Assembly (NCBI GenBank): GCA_037176725.1
Contig: JAZBRS010000076.1
Span: 125,151,001-125,215,000 of the forward strand
Direction of reading: 5' to 3'
DNA length: 64,000 nucleotides
DNA from: Posidonia oceanica
Taxonomy: Eukaryota; Streptophyta; Magnoliopsida; Alismatales; Posidoniaceae
Of this stretch, positions 20,315-32,826 are shown piece after piece. The position numbers were made by a program, and so were the translations under genes. Position 1 is the stretch's first letter. Every line of letters starts with the position of its first letter. The notes under the pieces are model-generated. The model was given only the letters and a program-made list of their open reading frames with translations, ran no database searches and was not told the origin of the DNA.

Positions 20315-21819
20315 TGTGCAGGAGAGAAAGTGCAGGCTATTGGTGCAGAAATCTCAAGTACCTGTAAACAAGGTTGCAGTTCATCAGATTAGGTATAAGC
20401 ATGTAACCACTGGCCGATAGAGATGCAGATTTCATAGCTGGCAAAGCAGTTTCAGCAAGTTTAACAGTTAGCATTTAGAGTGCATATATTAAGCATGTTC
20501 AGACAAAGGCAGCTCTACTGGGGCAAGTGGTAGGTCAGAGCTTTGGACCAGTGCAGCTTGAAGAAGGTCGACGCATGCTTGATAGAAGTACTGTCTCAAC
20601 GCCGAGCCAAGTTTTGCAGAGCAGGAAGATAGAAAGAGAGAATGACTTATGCTGTGCATGCATGCATGGTTTATGCTTGGTATGCGTAGATAGATGCATG
20701 ATTTACAGTAGATGCTGTAGATGTATGCATGATTTTGCTTATATGCTGTAGCCCTCAGCATACGGAGTGCTTAGCGCTTGCTGCAGAGGAAGAGAGGGGT
20801 CCCCGACTCACTAGACTCTACTCAAACTCTTAACTTGCTGGTGGAGCTCAGGAAAGGGTTATTTGCAGTGCGTGGGTGGTGGGTAGTGAGGACAGGCTCT
20901 AGACCAAACACCCAAGGACCTACAACTACTCTTTTTGCTTCTTTTTGGCTCCCTCATAGGCATGTAGGTTTCCCCTATCCCTAACTTGGAGGCAATGGGC
21001 ACCTGATTGAAGTTGGGGAGCTGCTTGCTAGGCCTTGCTAAATTTAAAGGCTTTGCAGGGTTTGTGGATTCCCCTGGGTGCAAACTTTAGTCTCTCTAAG
21101 ACAGGTAAAGGGACAGGATTGTGCTGCTTGCTTTTTTTCTTCTAGAGTTGACTTTTATCTTTGCCCATTTTTTCTTGCTTCTTTTTTGCTTTCTTTCTTT
21201 TTAGTTCCTTTCTTTTTTTTCCTTTTTGCAGGCTTCCGCTATCCTTGGCTTAGAGGTAATGGGTGTTGGGGTTTTGAAGTGGGTTTGGGGCTCCCAGGTG
21301 CAAAATGGTGGACCATTTCCGAAGTAGTTCGGAGGGACAGGGTTACAGTACACGCCTCTATCTCTAGGGCCTACTTCTGCCTTCGCCTTCTATTTGCTTT
21401 TCTTTTTATGCCCATGCTCAGACGTATTCTTTTATGGCTCACACTCATGCTCACACCCTAGCATTTTGTCTCCCTTGGGAGGTGCAAGTCCTAAGGGGTT
21501 TGGTTATTTCGCCTGTTCTCACTTGAAAGGTGGCTCCCTCACTAGCTAAGACGCCTAAGTAGTGTCAGGTGAGGCAGGGTAGATTCCTTCCAGAGCAGGC
21601 AAGCACATCCGATTTCATCATTAGGCCAGATGCAATGCATGATTTTTGCTGGGAATTTTGATTTTTTGCTTGAGATATGCTGAAAGAGATAGAAATGCAA
21701 GGAGATATGCAGAGAGAGCAAGAATGCCAGGGGCAAGATTGGAATGCAAAAAGATGTACAAGGAAACAGAGGATGCAAAGGACGGGATGGGAGAGAACGC
21801 TCTGCAAGGCAGGGGCCTG
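20315..21819. other. Tat-2 spacer between integrase and accessory ORF, non-coding
   Basis: 1.5 kb without a believable gene. It holds ATGCATGC-rich stretches (20640-20750) and T-rich stretches (21120-21230). On the minus strand this is where a promoter or splice acceptor for the accessory ORF would lie, but I see no convincing site. Confidence 0.5.
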
Positions 21820-23060
21820 TCTACTGATAGTACTTCTTGAGATAGCATGCATTGACCGGCTCTGACTGCCCAGTGTGGTCCATGTTCTCAAGAATTGCTG
21901 CACCACCTGAGAATGCCTGCTTGACCATAAAGGGGCCACGCTAGTTGGGTCGGAATTTGCCTCGACCGTCTGGCAGGTGGATGGCTCGCAAGGCAAGGTC
22001 TCCTGACTGAAAGCTCCTGGGCCGCACCTTCTTCAGGTATGCTCTTGCCATCCGCTTCTGGTAGCAGCGAGCATTGTGCATTGCTTGCAATCTACACTCA
22101 TCAATCAAGTTGAGCTGGGCGCAGCAGTCCACGACCCATTCTGCTTCTTCCAGCTCTGCTTCTCGCAGGATTCGTAGCGAAGGGATCTCCACTTCGACAG
22201 GCAGCACTACCTCCATGCCATACACCAGTGAGTACAGGGTGGCTCCTGTCGAGGTCCTTACTGATATCCTGTATGCCCAGAGTGCGTACGGGAGCTTGTC
22301 ATGCTAGTCTTTGTGGGTTTCTGCCATCTTCTTCATTATTTTCACACTGTTTTTATTGGCAGACTCCACTGCCCCATTCATCTGCAGCCGATATAGTGAG
22401 GATCTGTGATGCTTGATCTGGTGCTTCTGTAGGTACTCCTTGATCCTCTTTGCAATAAAATTTGAGCCGTTGTCAGAGATGATTGCATGCGGGACCCCAT
22501 ACCAGGTGACAATGTTATTTCTGATAAACCTCTCTATCACCGCAGCTGTGACCGCCTTGTAGGAGATTGCTTCCACCCACTTAGTGAAATAATCTATCGC
22601 TACCAGGATGAAGCGATTCCATTCGATGCAGCAGGGTGTATAGTGCCGATGACGTCCATCCCTTAAGTGGAGAAGGGCCATGGCGAGGACATGCTATGCA
22701 ATTCCTACGGGGGTGCGTACATAAGATTACCATGGATCTGGCAGTTGTGGCATCTTCGCACGAACTGGCAGTAGTCTGCCACCATGGTTGACCAAAAGTA
22801 GCCTTACAACAAGATTTTCTTGGCCAGCAGTACTCCATTCATATGCGGACCACAAGTCCCTGCATGAACTTGGAGCATTATCGTGTCGGCCTCTGCCTTG
22901 CTCAAGCAGCGCAGGAGCATCTGGCTATATGATCTTCTGTATAACTGCCTTGCCCCTAACACATACTTTGACGCCAGACGCGCCAAAGTTCTTCTATCTG
23001 CTGCTGAGGTGCCGGGCGGGTGGTTGCCGGACTCCAGGAAGGCTTTGATATCACAATACC
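21820..23060 (-). pseudogene. Tat-2 integrase
   Basis: The N-terminal zinc-binding part has TCGPHMNGVLLAKKILL and RRCHNCQIHG (about 22740-22880). The core has DVIG near 22680, SDNGSNF (22480) and the Glu-bearing NGAVESANKN (22350). YGMEVVLPVEVEIPSLR (about 22200) and a C-terminal GKFRPN...RGPFMVKQAF are Tat signatures. The DDE residues appear present. Reading is broken by TAG and TAA stops (for example at 22304 and 21941) and at least one frameshift around 22650-22700. It would insert Tat-2 cDNA; this copy is non-functional. Confidence 0.85.
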
Positions 23061-23289
23061 AAGGCTGCTCTTCTACTAAATCCGCCTCCTCTATGCTCAT
23101 GCAATGCACAGGCTGCTCCATGCAGGTAACTGATACATCCACTATTCGGTCTTCAGGTATACTGAGCCAGGATGCAAAGGTTGCTAGCGCATCTGCATAT
23201 GCATTCCTTGCCCTATTCATATACGAGAAGCAGATGCTTGCAAATTGTTCGATCAGCTTCAGCAGGTGTTCGTGATAACTTTGGATCCT

Positions 23290-24990
23290 TTGTTCTCCAA
23301 TCGCCATTCACTTGGGAGATCACCAGCATACCATCGCTATGCACAAGCAGCTTCTACGCCTCATGCTCGAGTGCGACCTTCAATCCCAGAATGCATGCTT
23401 CATATTCTGCTTCATTATTAGTGCATTTGAAGGTCAGTTTCCTTGCAAAGGGGATCATCTGCCCTTGCAGCGTTGTCAGCACCGTGCCTATGCCTCAACC
23501 CTTCTTGTTGACAATGCCATCAAAGTACAGCTGGCCAATGCTCTAAGTCTTCAGAGTCCTCCTCAGAGTCTTCCATCGCAAAGAGGATGTCCTCATTCGG
23601 GAACTGCGTTTGGAGAGGCTGATATTTAGGCAAAGGGAAGTCTGCAAGGTGATCTGCCATGGCTTGGCCCTTCACGGCTCGCTGCGTGACAAAGGTGATG
23701 TCGTATTGAGACAACAGTACCTGCCACTTGACGCATCTGCCTACCATTGCTGGCTTCTGGAAGAGGAACTTGATGGGGTCATGTCGGCATAGAAGCCGGA
23801 TTGGATATGCCATCATATAATGCCTCAGCTTTTGTGCTGCCCAGAAGAGGGATAGGCAGGTCTTCATCCATTGTGCTATACCTGGCTTCGCAATCATTGA
23901 ATTTCTTGCTCAGGTAATAAATTGCGTGCTCCTTTCTACCAGATTCATCATGCTGGCCCAAGACGGCGCCCATGGAATGCTGGGTGGTAGAGAGGTAGAG
24001 AAGCAGAGGTCTCCCCGGCGTGGGTGGGACCAAAACAGGAGGCTTGGTCAGAAGTTGTTTGATCTTGTCAAAGGCAGCTTGGCACTCCTCGCTCCAGTTA
24101 ATCTGTGCATTCTTCTTTAGGAGCTTGAAGATTGGTTCGCATCTAGGCGTGAGCTGTGCAATGAACCGACTGATATACTGCAGGCGTCCGAGCAGGCCTC
24201 GGACTTCTTTCTCTGTCTTGGGGGGTGGCATGTCCAGGATGGCTTTTGCTTTCATCGGATCTACTTCAATCCCTCTCTGGCTAACAATGTAGCCTAGGAG
24301 CTTGCCATAAGATACCCCGAATACACATTTGCTGGGGTTAAGGCGCAGCTTGTACTTTCGCAAGCGGTCAAAGAGCTTCCTTAAGCAGGCAAGGTGATCC
24401 TCAGGCTCTTTGGTCTTGGCAATCATATCATCTACGTAAACCTCAACTTCTTGATGCATGAGGTCGTGGAAAAGTGCAGTCATGGCCCTCTGATAGGTTG
24501 CGCCAGCATTTTTCAGCCCGAATGGCATAACTTGATAGCAGAAGACACCCCAAGGGGTGATGAATGATGTTTTCTCCATATCTTCCTCTGCCATTCTAAT
24601 CTGGTTATAGCTAGAGAAGCCGTCCATAAAAGAGAGCATTTTGTGCCTTGCAGTGTTGTCGACTAGGATGTCAATGTGCGGTAGTGGAAAATCATCCTTG
24701 GGACTCGCCTTGTTCAGGTCTCGGTAGTTGATGCACATGCGGACTCGTCTATCTTTTTTGGGCACTGGCATGACATTTGCAAGCCACTCAGGGTAAAGGA
24801 CGACCATGAGGAAGTTAACATTATGCTGCTTCATGATCTCATCCTTGATCATGAGTAGCCACTACGGTCGCCATGGCCTTAGCTTCTGGTTTACTGGCCT
24901 TGCATTTGGGTCCAAAGGTAGGTTATGCACAACTATCTCAATGTTGAGGCTAACCATATCCTCGTAGCTCCAGGCAAAGACATCCGCATA
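23290..24990 (-). pseudogene. Tat-2 reverse transcriptase, RNase H and second RNase H
   Basis: RT spans about 24130-24990: PVNQKLRPW, VRMCINYRDLN, LSFMDGFSSYNQIRM, MPFGLKNAGATYQRAM and the catalytic VEVYVDDMIAK. The first RNase H follows (LLLYLSTTQHSMGAVLGQHD), then a frameshift near 23890, then AVKGQAMADHLADFPLP. The second, archaeal-type RNase H lies at about 23290-23545 in yet another frame, with QLYFDG, TNNEAEYEACILGLKVAL and SDGMLV in place of the usual GDSxLV. RT motifs are intact; the second RNase H has two TAG/TGA-type stops and a changed third motif. Confidence 0.9.
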
Positions 24991-26780
24991 CTCCTTCAAG
25001 AATGTGATGAAGTCTGCTCTAGCTTAGGGCTACAGAAGGGTGCTAATGTGGACCTCTCTGACTTCTTCTGCTGTGCCAATGCTGACAACCTTCGTCTCCT
25101 CCTCGACATGGAGATTGGGGCCCTCTGGATTGTCATCACGGGGCCGGAACTCAGGCGATGGTTCATCATTCTCATCTTCGCCTGCATCATCCTCTTCTCC
25201 ATATGCAATAAGCTTCGAGAGGATCTCCTTCTCAAAGGTGGGGTCTGAGATATCGAAGGAGTGCACGTGTTCCGCTGCTTGGCCCTAGTGACGCTTCAGG
25301 ATGGTCATGCTTACCTGAGTGTTTTTATACCCTCGGCGCGCAACCTCTGTCCTGGCAAACTCCTCGGCTGGCTCTGCCTGCTCTGACTCTACTACTGGCT
25401 CTGCTGATTCTGCTGCTGACTGTACTGAAGCTAACTGTGCTGCTGCTTGCTGTGCGGGGGCTGCATGTGCTACTACTTGCTGCTGTGCTACTGCTTATGC
25501 ATGTTGTGTTGCTGCTGATGCATGTTGTGCTGCTGCGGGTGCATGTTGTGCTGTTGCGGGTGCATGTTGTGCTGCTGCTTCCTTCGCATGCTCTAGTGCA
25601 TTTGTCAAGGATATATCAAGCTGGCGGCTGATTAGGGTACTGCCGCCTGTTGCCTCGCCTAAGTGTGGCAAGCACTGCACGAACCATCCAGACCCACTCC
25701 CTGGCTGCAGGGTGATCAGCTCATCTAGTCTGGCAGGTGCCTCGACTGCCAGATCTTCCTCTAAGATCATGACAGAGGGATCTGCGGTCACGGCCTTCCC
25801 CTTCTTCTGTGCTGTCTCATGCTCTACCACGTCCTGCGCTAGCGACGCAAGCTGCTCTTGGAATAACTGCTCTAAGTCCCCTATTGAGAAATCAATATGA
25901 GTGTCTGCAGCTGCTCCTGCCTCCTCATCCGAGGGTGAGTCGACGTAATAAGCAACTGCCGGGCTTGCGGCCGGCCCTGGCTCGACTGTTGGGCATTCTA
26001 CTGCTTGGGATACTTGTTTTGCTGCTGCTGGGTAGGTTGCCAGGGTCACTGCTGCTACTGGCGGGGAGGCACAATTGCTCTTCTAGGGGGCCAATGGCTG
26101 GGCCGCCATGCTTGGGGACGAAGCGCTGGTGCCCGTGGGTGACAATGGTGGTCTCTCGGTAGCAATGGCAAGAATCTTCCGCATAGCAAGATCTGCTGAA
26201 GCTGATAGCAGTGTGCCTGATAGAGCTGCCTGGCTTGCTTGTGGCACTGTCAATGATGCGGGCCGAGTCGTGCTGCCGTCTGATCCGACTGACTGTGCCG
26301 TCGAAGAAGGTGATTTCTATGCTAGCGCGGCTGTGGCCACAAGCTGACTATTGGATAATGCCGGCGGGCGTGCTTTTGACTCTGGCGCCGCAGTTGCGAC
26401 TGTCGGTGACTTTGGTGATGCTGCAAGAAGAGGGGAAACTGTCAGTCGCGCCCTAGGGTTTGCCAATTCTGCTGCCTCATTAGTAAGTGCCGAGCAAACT
26501 GACCGGGATGCAGTCACACTGAGCTGATCCTTACTGCTGGTTGGGGCTGCCTCAACTATGCCAGACTCCTCCTCATCTGAGTAGTAGTCCTCAATGCAGA
26601 CCCATTCTTCCTCCGGCAGCTGAGAGCTTGGGCATGACGCCTTCTGTGCTGGGGCCTCACTGCCGCTTGAATCCAGGATACCTGCACTGGTAAAGTTAAT
26701 GAGGTCCTGTGGGATAGCCATCCTCTGATCTTTAGGTTGCATGCATCTGTCGTTGCTGGACTGTAGATCAAATCTGAGAC
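24991..26780 (-). pseudogene. Tat-2 long Ala/Ser-rich spacer between G-patch and RT
   Basis: Same frame as gag and RT. It encodes about 590 residues of low complexity: acidic stretches (EEEWVCIEDYYSDEEESG), Ala/Pro/Ser-rich parts, a 7-residue repeat AAAQHAP (25440-25580) and SPTFEKEIL-type text nearer RT. TAG at 26317, TAA at 25495 and TAG at 25030 interrupt it. No known domain is seen. It may be a flexible linker or an RT-proximal regulatory segment; the function is unknown. Confidence 0.6.
25440..25585 (-). repeat. AAQHAPA coding minisatellite
   Basis: Five to six 21-24-bp units with core GCATGTTGTGCTGCTGCGGG on the plus strand, encoding QHAPAAA variants on the minus strand. The frame is preserved; one unit carries the TAA at 25495. 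Confidence 0.85.
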
Positions 26781-27972
26781 CTTTAGAATCTCTTCGCTCT
26801 GCTGCTCTGATCGGCTCAGCGATTCCCTATCCGTATCGCCCGAGCGGCGTTCCCTTGACATAGCCCCACAAGTGACAGACGTTTTCGACCATCCGGAAGG
26901 GGTTACTGTGAATGGCCAAGGAGTTGACACGTTCAAAATCAGGTACAAAGCTAACCGGCTCACACCGATTAACTCGATACAAGGCAGCTGAAAGCTCAGG
27001 GTCAAAAGGGATAGTATGCGAAGAGATGGGCGCAACCGCCTCGATCCACTCCTTCTCAAAGTTTTCCGCCATTACAACGATAACATCGTCGCCGTGGCGA
27101 AACTTGATCATGCGGTGGAGGGTCGAGGGGATGACTTGATGCTTGTAGAGCCAAGGGCGCCCAAGCAGGAAGTTAAAGTTAGGCTCCAAGTCAACAATGT
27201 AGAATTCCACATCAAACGTGACCGGGCCGATGATCAGAAGAATAATCAGAATCCCTAGAGCGTCATGATGAGTATTATCAAAAGCTGTCATTCCCTTTAT
27301 CGTCGGAGTGATATCCTCGGCTTTGAATCTGAGCCTGGTTGCAGTGCACAATGGACAGACATTAAGGCCTGACCCGTTATCAACTAGCGATAGGGGAATG
27401 CGAAAGTTTTTGTATTGCACCGTGACAAACAAGGGTTGGTTATGATTAATCCTCGCTGGGGGCAACTCATCGCTCATGAAAGAGATGATCTGAGGCTCCG
27501 CGATGAAGCCAACCATGCTCTCCAAGGCCGCGGGTTCTATGGCTTGGGACACACGGGCTGCTTGGAACACTCGGAGAAAAGCCTCACGGTGTTCACAAGA
27601 GGAATGTATGAGGTCCCAAATGGAAATGTCGGCTTTAACCCCTCTAAGCTGGGAGATAATGTCGGTTTTGTGGTGCGGCTTTCTGGTGATAGGAGAGGAT
27701 GCTTTAGGGGTTGGCTCTACCGGGCTAGGTGCAGGGGGTTGGCTTGATGCTGGGGGTGCTGCGGGTTGGCTAACTGGTAGGGGTGCTACTGGCTGGCTTG
27801 CTAGTGGGGGTGCAGTGGGTGCTGGACAGCTGGGCCTTACCACTGGTGCTGCGGGTTGGTATACCCTCCCCGATCGTGTGACTTCTGCGCACGTTTCCGT
27901 GGCATAGTTGTAGGGCACACGATGGGGGTCCCAGGTTAAATCAATAACCGCAGGGGCCTGTGCTGCGAGCAC
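26781..27972 (-). pseudogene. Tat-2 conserved ISIWDL segment, protease and G-patch
   Basis: The frame runs from about 27972 (TRSGRVYQPAAP) through IISQLRGVKADISIWDL and SSCEHREAFLRVF, then the protease LSLVDNGSGLNVCPL (active site D-N-G), GMTAFDNTHH, IGPVTFDVEFYIVDLEPNFN and FLLGRPWLYKH. It ends with a G-patch, MVENVCHLWGYVKGTPLGRYG, then TAG at 26827, then GIAEPI. The stop sits where the family normally has Gln. This order (conserved segment, protease, G-patch) is the usual Tat order, unlike Tat-1. Retropepsin would process the polyprotein. Confidence 0.85.
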
Positions 27973-28139
27973 AAGAGGGGCTACAGGAGGGTTGGCTAGC
28001 TGATAGGGCGAAGGGTACTGGTGCTGGTAGGTTGCTGGGGGCCCTAGCTGAGACCTAGCTAATAGGCTGATTAGAGATCTCCCTAAATAGGAGGCAGGGG
28101 TTTGGGCCTACGGTCTGGTTTGAAGGTATACAGGGGCAG

Positions 28140-30570
28140 GGGCCTGAGGATGCATGGTAGGGCGAGCAACGGAGCGCCCCGGCCTGGCATACGGTCAGAT
28201 CATATGGACTCCCGACTCGGAGCCAGCAATAGTCGCATGATAGAGAGATAGAGGAAAGGGCTCCGAGACATCATGAATGAGCTCGGAGGGGTCTACCATA
28301 GATGTAGTAGGCCCAGAAGGGGAGAGAGAATAGATTCCCGAGGTCCCTGTGCCTTCGGGATTGGGATGCTCCGGGAGGGGCTGGTGGACGATGCTGGGAT
28401 GAGGGGGTGCTAATGCTTGTGCAGGGGCTGATGCTGATGAAGGAGCAGATGAAGGTGCCTTGTGCGTGTGGATCGTAATCGTTCCTAATTCGATCAGGTT
28501 CTAAATGGCGTCCCGCAAAGTGAGGCAACTGTTCGTAGAGTGCTCTACAGCTCGATGAAAGTCGCAAAAAAGGTGCACCTTATGCCAATGCGGAAGTGGA
28601 TTTGGCAGTAGGTGAGCCTCGGGAAACCTCAGAAATGTCGCAACCTTGGGGAGGACGGTGCTCAATGGCTCCACCAGTGGGGTGAATTGACGTCGTGGTC
28701 GCCTTTGCCCCTGGGGCTGCGCTTGCCGAACCGGTGCTACAGGATACACCGGTTGGGCAGTGGTAGTGATTTGTGGTGTGGGAGGTGCTCTAGGTGCTGG
28801 TGCATATACTACTTGATTCGGGGGAGGCCAAACCGCCAGCTGAACCGGCACGGGCGCGGGGTCGACGTAGGCAACAATAGGTTTCAGAGAGTCCTTCTTC
28901 TTGGGCTGACTGCTGGTGGTACCACTGCTGTTGCTGCTGGTGTTGTTGCTGTTGCCGCTAGTGGTGGCCTGCTTGGCAAACGTAGAGAGCACCGGGAAGT
29001 TGCCACTTCGTAGCGAACTCTCCACGCGGGTGCCAGCCCAAATCAGTGCAGTGAAGGTTGTGACAGGTTGAATGCTGAGCAGAGCCCTGACAGCAGGCTA
29101 TGCACCCTCTATCACAATCTCGAGGGACTCCTCATCAGAGGGTCTGTCTCGAACCTGCGAAGCTAGTGCACGCCAGCGGCCGACATACTCCTCAAACGGC
29201 TCACCGGGGTTTTGCTTTATTGCGACTAGGTCCGTGCGCTTAGGGACCAGGTCCAGGTTGAAGGAATATTGTCCCAGGAATGCCTGACTGAGGTCGTTCC
29301 ACGTCTTGATGCTGGCCATATCAAGTGAGGTGAACCATTTGAGCACAGGGCCGGTTAGACTTTTTTGGAACAAGCGGATTAGCAACCTCTCGTCAGTCTA
29401 GAGCTGAACGAGATCTCCGCATTACGCCTTCAGATGTGCTATTGGACAGCCTCTACCATTATATTTCTCAAAGACTGGGATGCGGAACTTCAGTGGGAGC
29501 ACCGCCTTCGGGAAGTAACAGAGGTCCCGGAACTGCTAAGACTGGTGGTCTGTACCTTGCACTTGTCGAAGTGCTTTCTCCAGAACGGCGAACCTATCGT
29601 CGTTGGATTCTAGAGCTGTTGCCAAAGGAGGTGGTACAACAAGGGCAGGGGCCACATACGCCGCATAGGATGCACCGAGGTGCTCCTCTGGGTCTACCAT
29701 CACATCGCCAAGTGGAGCGACGGGATGGGCGGCGTATCCATGCGGGTGTGTTGTGTGTGCTGGCATGTATGCAGGGGTAGGGTATTGCTGATGCAGGGGG
29801 TATGATTAACTAGCATGCTGAGTAACAGGTGATGCGGAGTGTTGGAGCGTCAGCTGCTGCACCGGCACGGTGTCGGGCTGCGGGCCAGAGGGATACTGCG
29901 CTCCGACTAGTTCCAAGGACTGACCACCAGGTGCCAGAGGAGGATGTTGTGCAGGGTGTTGTGCATATGCAGGAGGCGGAAGTTGGGCCCCCATCGCCTG
30001 AGCAGTGAGTAGCTGAGGCGATGGTCTGGGTGGGGGAGCAAAAGGGAAAGCCTGCGACGCAAGAGCTGGTCGCAGCGGAGCCTCGAGAGCAGCAGGAGTG
30101 AATGAAGGGCGAAGAGATAGAGCCATGCCTTACAGTCTCTAGGTAGTCTCCATCAGCTACTGATACTGCATCTCAGGGGACCCGTCAGTAGGTATGCTGA
30201 GTTGTAGGATCGGCGGGGGACCAGAATCAAGCGGTTGGGACACAGATTGTTCAAGGGGTGGAGGTCCTAAGGTGAAATTCACCGCAGCAGGGTGGTTGTC
30301 AAAAGTGACATTACCTTGGGGAGGAGGGGTCAGTGGTGTCTCCGGAGCGCAAGCGGCGGTTACCAAGACAATCTCGGCAACCGGGTCCGGCAGAGCCTGC
30401 CACTGCTCCACAGAATAAGAGGGAGGCAGCTGTACCAAAGAAGGAGATGCTGGCATAGAGGGGGTCAATGCAGGAGCCGAAGGGACCGAAAGAGGGGCCG
30501 CCTCTGGGGCAATAGGGACCTGGGAGTCACCAACAAACTGGGCCATCACTGATCGAGAATGGGTGATCAT
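28140..30570 (-). pseudogene. Tat-2 gag
   Basis: A single frame from Met 30570, with stops at 30157 (TAG), 29806 (TAA), 29536 (TAG), 29098 (TAG) and 28501 (TAG) and a few between. The N-terminal third is Pro/Ala-rich. The capsid core has LLIRLFQKSLTGPVLKWF, IKTWNDLSQAFLGQY and GEPFEEYVGRWRALA. A zinc-binding CDFHRAVEHSTNSCLTLRD (C-x2-H-x4-H-x4-C) lies near 28560, followed by another Pro-rich stretch. No frameshift is needed from here to the RT. It would form the particle and bind RNA. Confidence 0.85.
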
Positions 30571-31707
30571 AGGGCTAGGTAGGGGGCAAGAGGGCGAATC
30601 CTAGGAGGAGATATTATCGTGAAGGCGAAATAGCTCGGGAGGGGGGGATGATCGAAAGCAGGGGTCGCAACAGGGGCGTCAGTAAGAGAAGGCACTCAAG
30701 CTCCAGCTAAGGAACTCGCTGACTGACCTCTGCGCGAAAGGCAAACAAATAACAAGGGATTAGAACCCGAAAGCAAAATACAAATGCTTTAAATGTATGA
30801 TATGAATGCAGATGTATGCTTTCTAGCATGCTCTCCCTCACCAATCTAGGGTGTCCTAGTAGGTAGTCTACTTCGGACGCTCATGGGTATACGGGTTGCC
30901 GACTCAGGCTAGAAAAAGCAAGTTCCACGTCTTAATCCCGGCCCAAAGCTTAGGTGGTGACGTAGTGGTGCGTAGGTGGCCTTGACCCTGCCAGAAGCTT
31001 GGGTGGTACCCTCTACTAACACCGACGCGACCCCCTGACAAGGGGGACAGACCGATCTACTTACACCATGCCAAAGCGTTGGGGGCAAGAGACCGGGACC
31101 ATCCTTCTCAGACTATAGGTGGACTCAGATGAGGAGAATGCATGCCCTATATGATGCTTTATGCAAATGCTTCGCGTTTTATCTTGCGTATTTTATTAAC
31201 TCAAGGAGGTGTAGGTGTGTTGCAGTCTCTAGTTGCTTCTAGAGGTTCTTTTTACTTGCTGTTTTTAATTAGCCATAGGGGAAGCAATCAGTCTCTAATT
31301 GTCCTTAGGCTTAATGCAAAAAGGGGAAGAAAATCACCCAATCATGGCAGACAGACAACACACATCATGGGCATGGGCATGGCATGTGTACGTGTGTGTG
31401 AGCATGACAGTGAAAGGAAAAACACTTATCATAACAAAAAGCAGGTATGCATAGAATGTGCAGGTGCAGTGGCATTGCATCGCTGTAAAAAGAAGCATTC
31501 ATCATTCAAAAGGCATGCATGGTGTGCCAAGCAAGTATTTAGACATGTGATGCAGGTAAATAAAGCAGCGCAAGCAATCATGGCATAAAGCTGGTAAATA
31601 AACAAGCAGGCAGGTAAGCATATAAGGCAAGCAAAAGCAAAAGGCAAGCAAAACACAGAAGCAAGCGGCGAGAAGGCCAAGACGAAAGTCGGAGTACTGC
31701 TCCCTAG
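30571..31707 (-). other. Tat-2 5' leader
   Basis: 1.1 kb between primer site and gag with no believable gene. The part at 30830-31110 holds GCTTGGGTGGTAC/GCTTAGGTGGTGAC-type motifs repeated about every 60-70 bp, while 31440-31700 is A/G-rich and ATGC-rich. A leader of this size is normal for the lineage. Confidence 0.6.
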
Positions 31708-31718
31708 TAGAGTCGCCA
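31708..31718 (-). other. Tat-2 primer-binding site (tRNA-Arg type)
   Basis: The minus strand reads TGGCGACTCTACTAGGGAG, one base inside the LTR end. TGGCGACTC matches the complement of a plant tRNA-Arg 3' end and the Tat/Ogre primer-site consensus. Confidence 0.85.
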
Positions 31719-32554
31719 CTGTAGTAATCTTGAATTCTGATCGTCCATGCACGATGCCAAAAGCTTGCGTGCACTGATCAAAATAGGCTCACTATATGCG
31801 GCAGGATCTGAGGGAAGAAACTCGACTTGGAAACGCTGGCAAAAAAGAAATAGAAAAGATAAGACAAATCGAAGTCGCCACCAGGTCTATTGAATTGGGA
31901 GATAGGGAAAACCGAGGGAAATGCATGAAAAGACATGCAAAATTGGGTGCAAAGAGGGGGCAAAGGGATGCAATGCTATGCTAAGCTATGACTCATGCCT
32001 AGGATAAGGGAAAGGTCGATGCGAGCCAAGAGAAAGGGCAAGGACTCCTGTTACGTACGGGGAAGGTGTTAGGCACCCCCGATACGTCCGAGAATCGGTC
32101 TTTCTTAGGCAATCTCGTGCTAATGCAGGGAAATGCTAGCCTAATGCCTAAATGCAATGAATGTCTACTTGCTATGTATGGGAAATAAACATGCTATCTA
32201 TGTGCTCAGCAACGCTGCTAGTGTTCCGAACTGGGCGGACCCTGGTTCGTGAGAACTCCTAGGCAGTAAGCATCATAGCCTTAAATACAGATGCAGGTGA
32301 TAAGACAAAACTGCAGGAAAAACCAGGCAATGCAAACAACATGCAAGAGATAAACCAAAGCGAGCGCGGAAAAACGGTGCGAAAGTGTGGAAAACGAGGC
32401 GAAAGCGCGGAAAACGATGCAAGTGAAGGTGCAAAGCTAAAACATGGGTTGGGCGACATGCACGGGGGTAGCAGTAGGTACTAGGAGTGATAAAATGCAG
32501 AAACCAGCGAGCGAAACAAGATCAGCATTTTAAAACCAAGTCAAGCCAACTGCA

Positions 32555-32587
32555 AGCGTTGGACGCTGCCATTGCTGCCGTCCAACA
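32555..32587. repeat. Hairpin module G in Tat-2 5' LTR; site matching the Tat-1 insertion point
   Basis: GCGTTGGACGCTGCC...GCTGCCGTCCAACAATTG. The 3' LTR resumes at TCCAAC (13488) inside the right arm, so Tat-1 entered this hairpin in the other LTR. Confidence 0.85.
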
Positions 32588-32767
32588 ATTGCTGGAGGCA
32601 GACAGCATGCAAATGTTTGAAAAGGATGCATTCTAGCTATATGGATGCAGTACAGATGCAGAAATACAGCTAAATGGGTGCAAGACATGCAGGACTAACC
32701 TAACAAAGGATCAGAAGAGGAATCAGAGCAAGGGACATGCTAAGATCAAGGATCAAAGCAGGCAAGG

Positions 32768-32826
32768 TGTTGGACGCCCATGGGCATGGCGTCCAACGTT
32801 AGACGCTAGAGAGATAGGCGTCCAAC
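32768..32826. repeat. Hairpin module A in Tat-2 5' LTR
   Basis: Same structure as 13675-13733, with GCCAGAGAGACAG changed to GCTAGAGAGATAG in the second loop. Confidence 0.93.
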
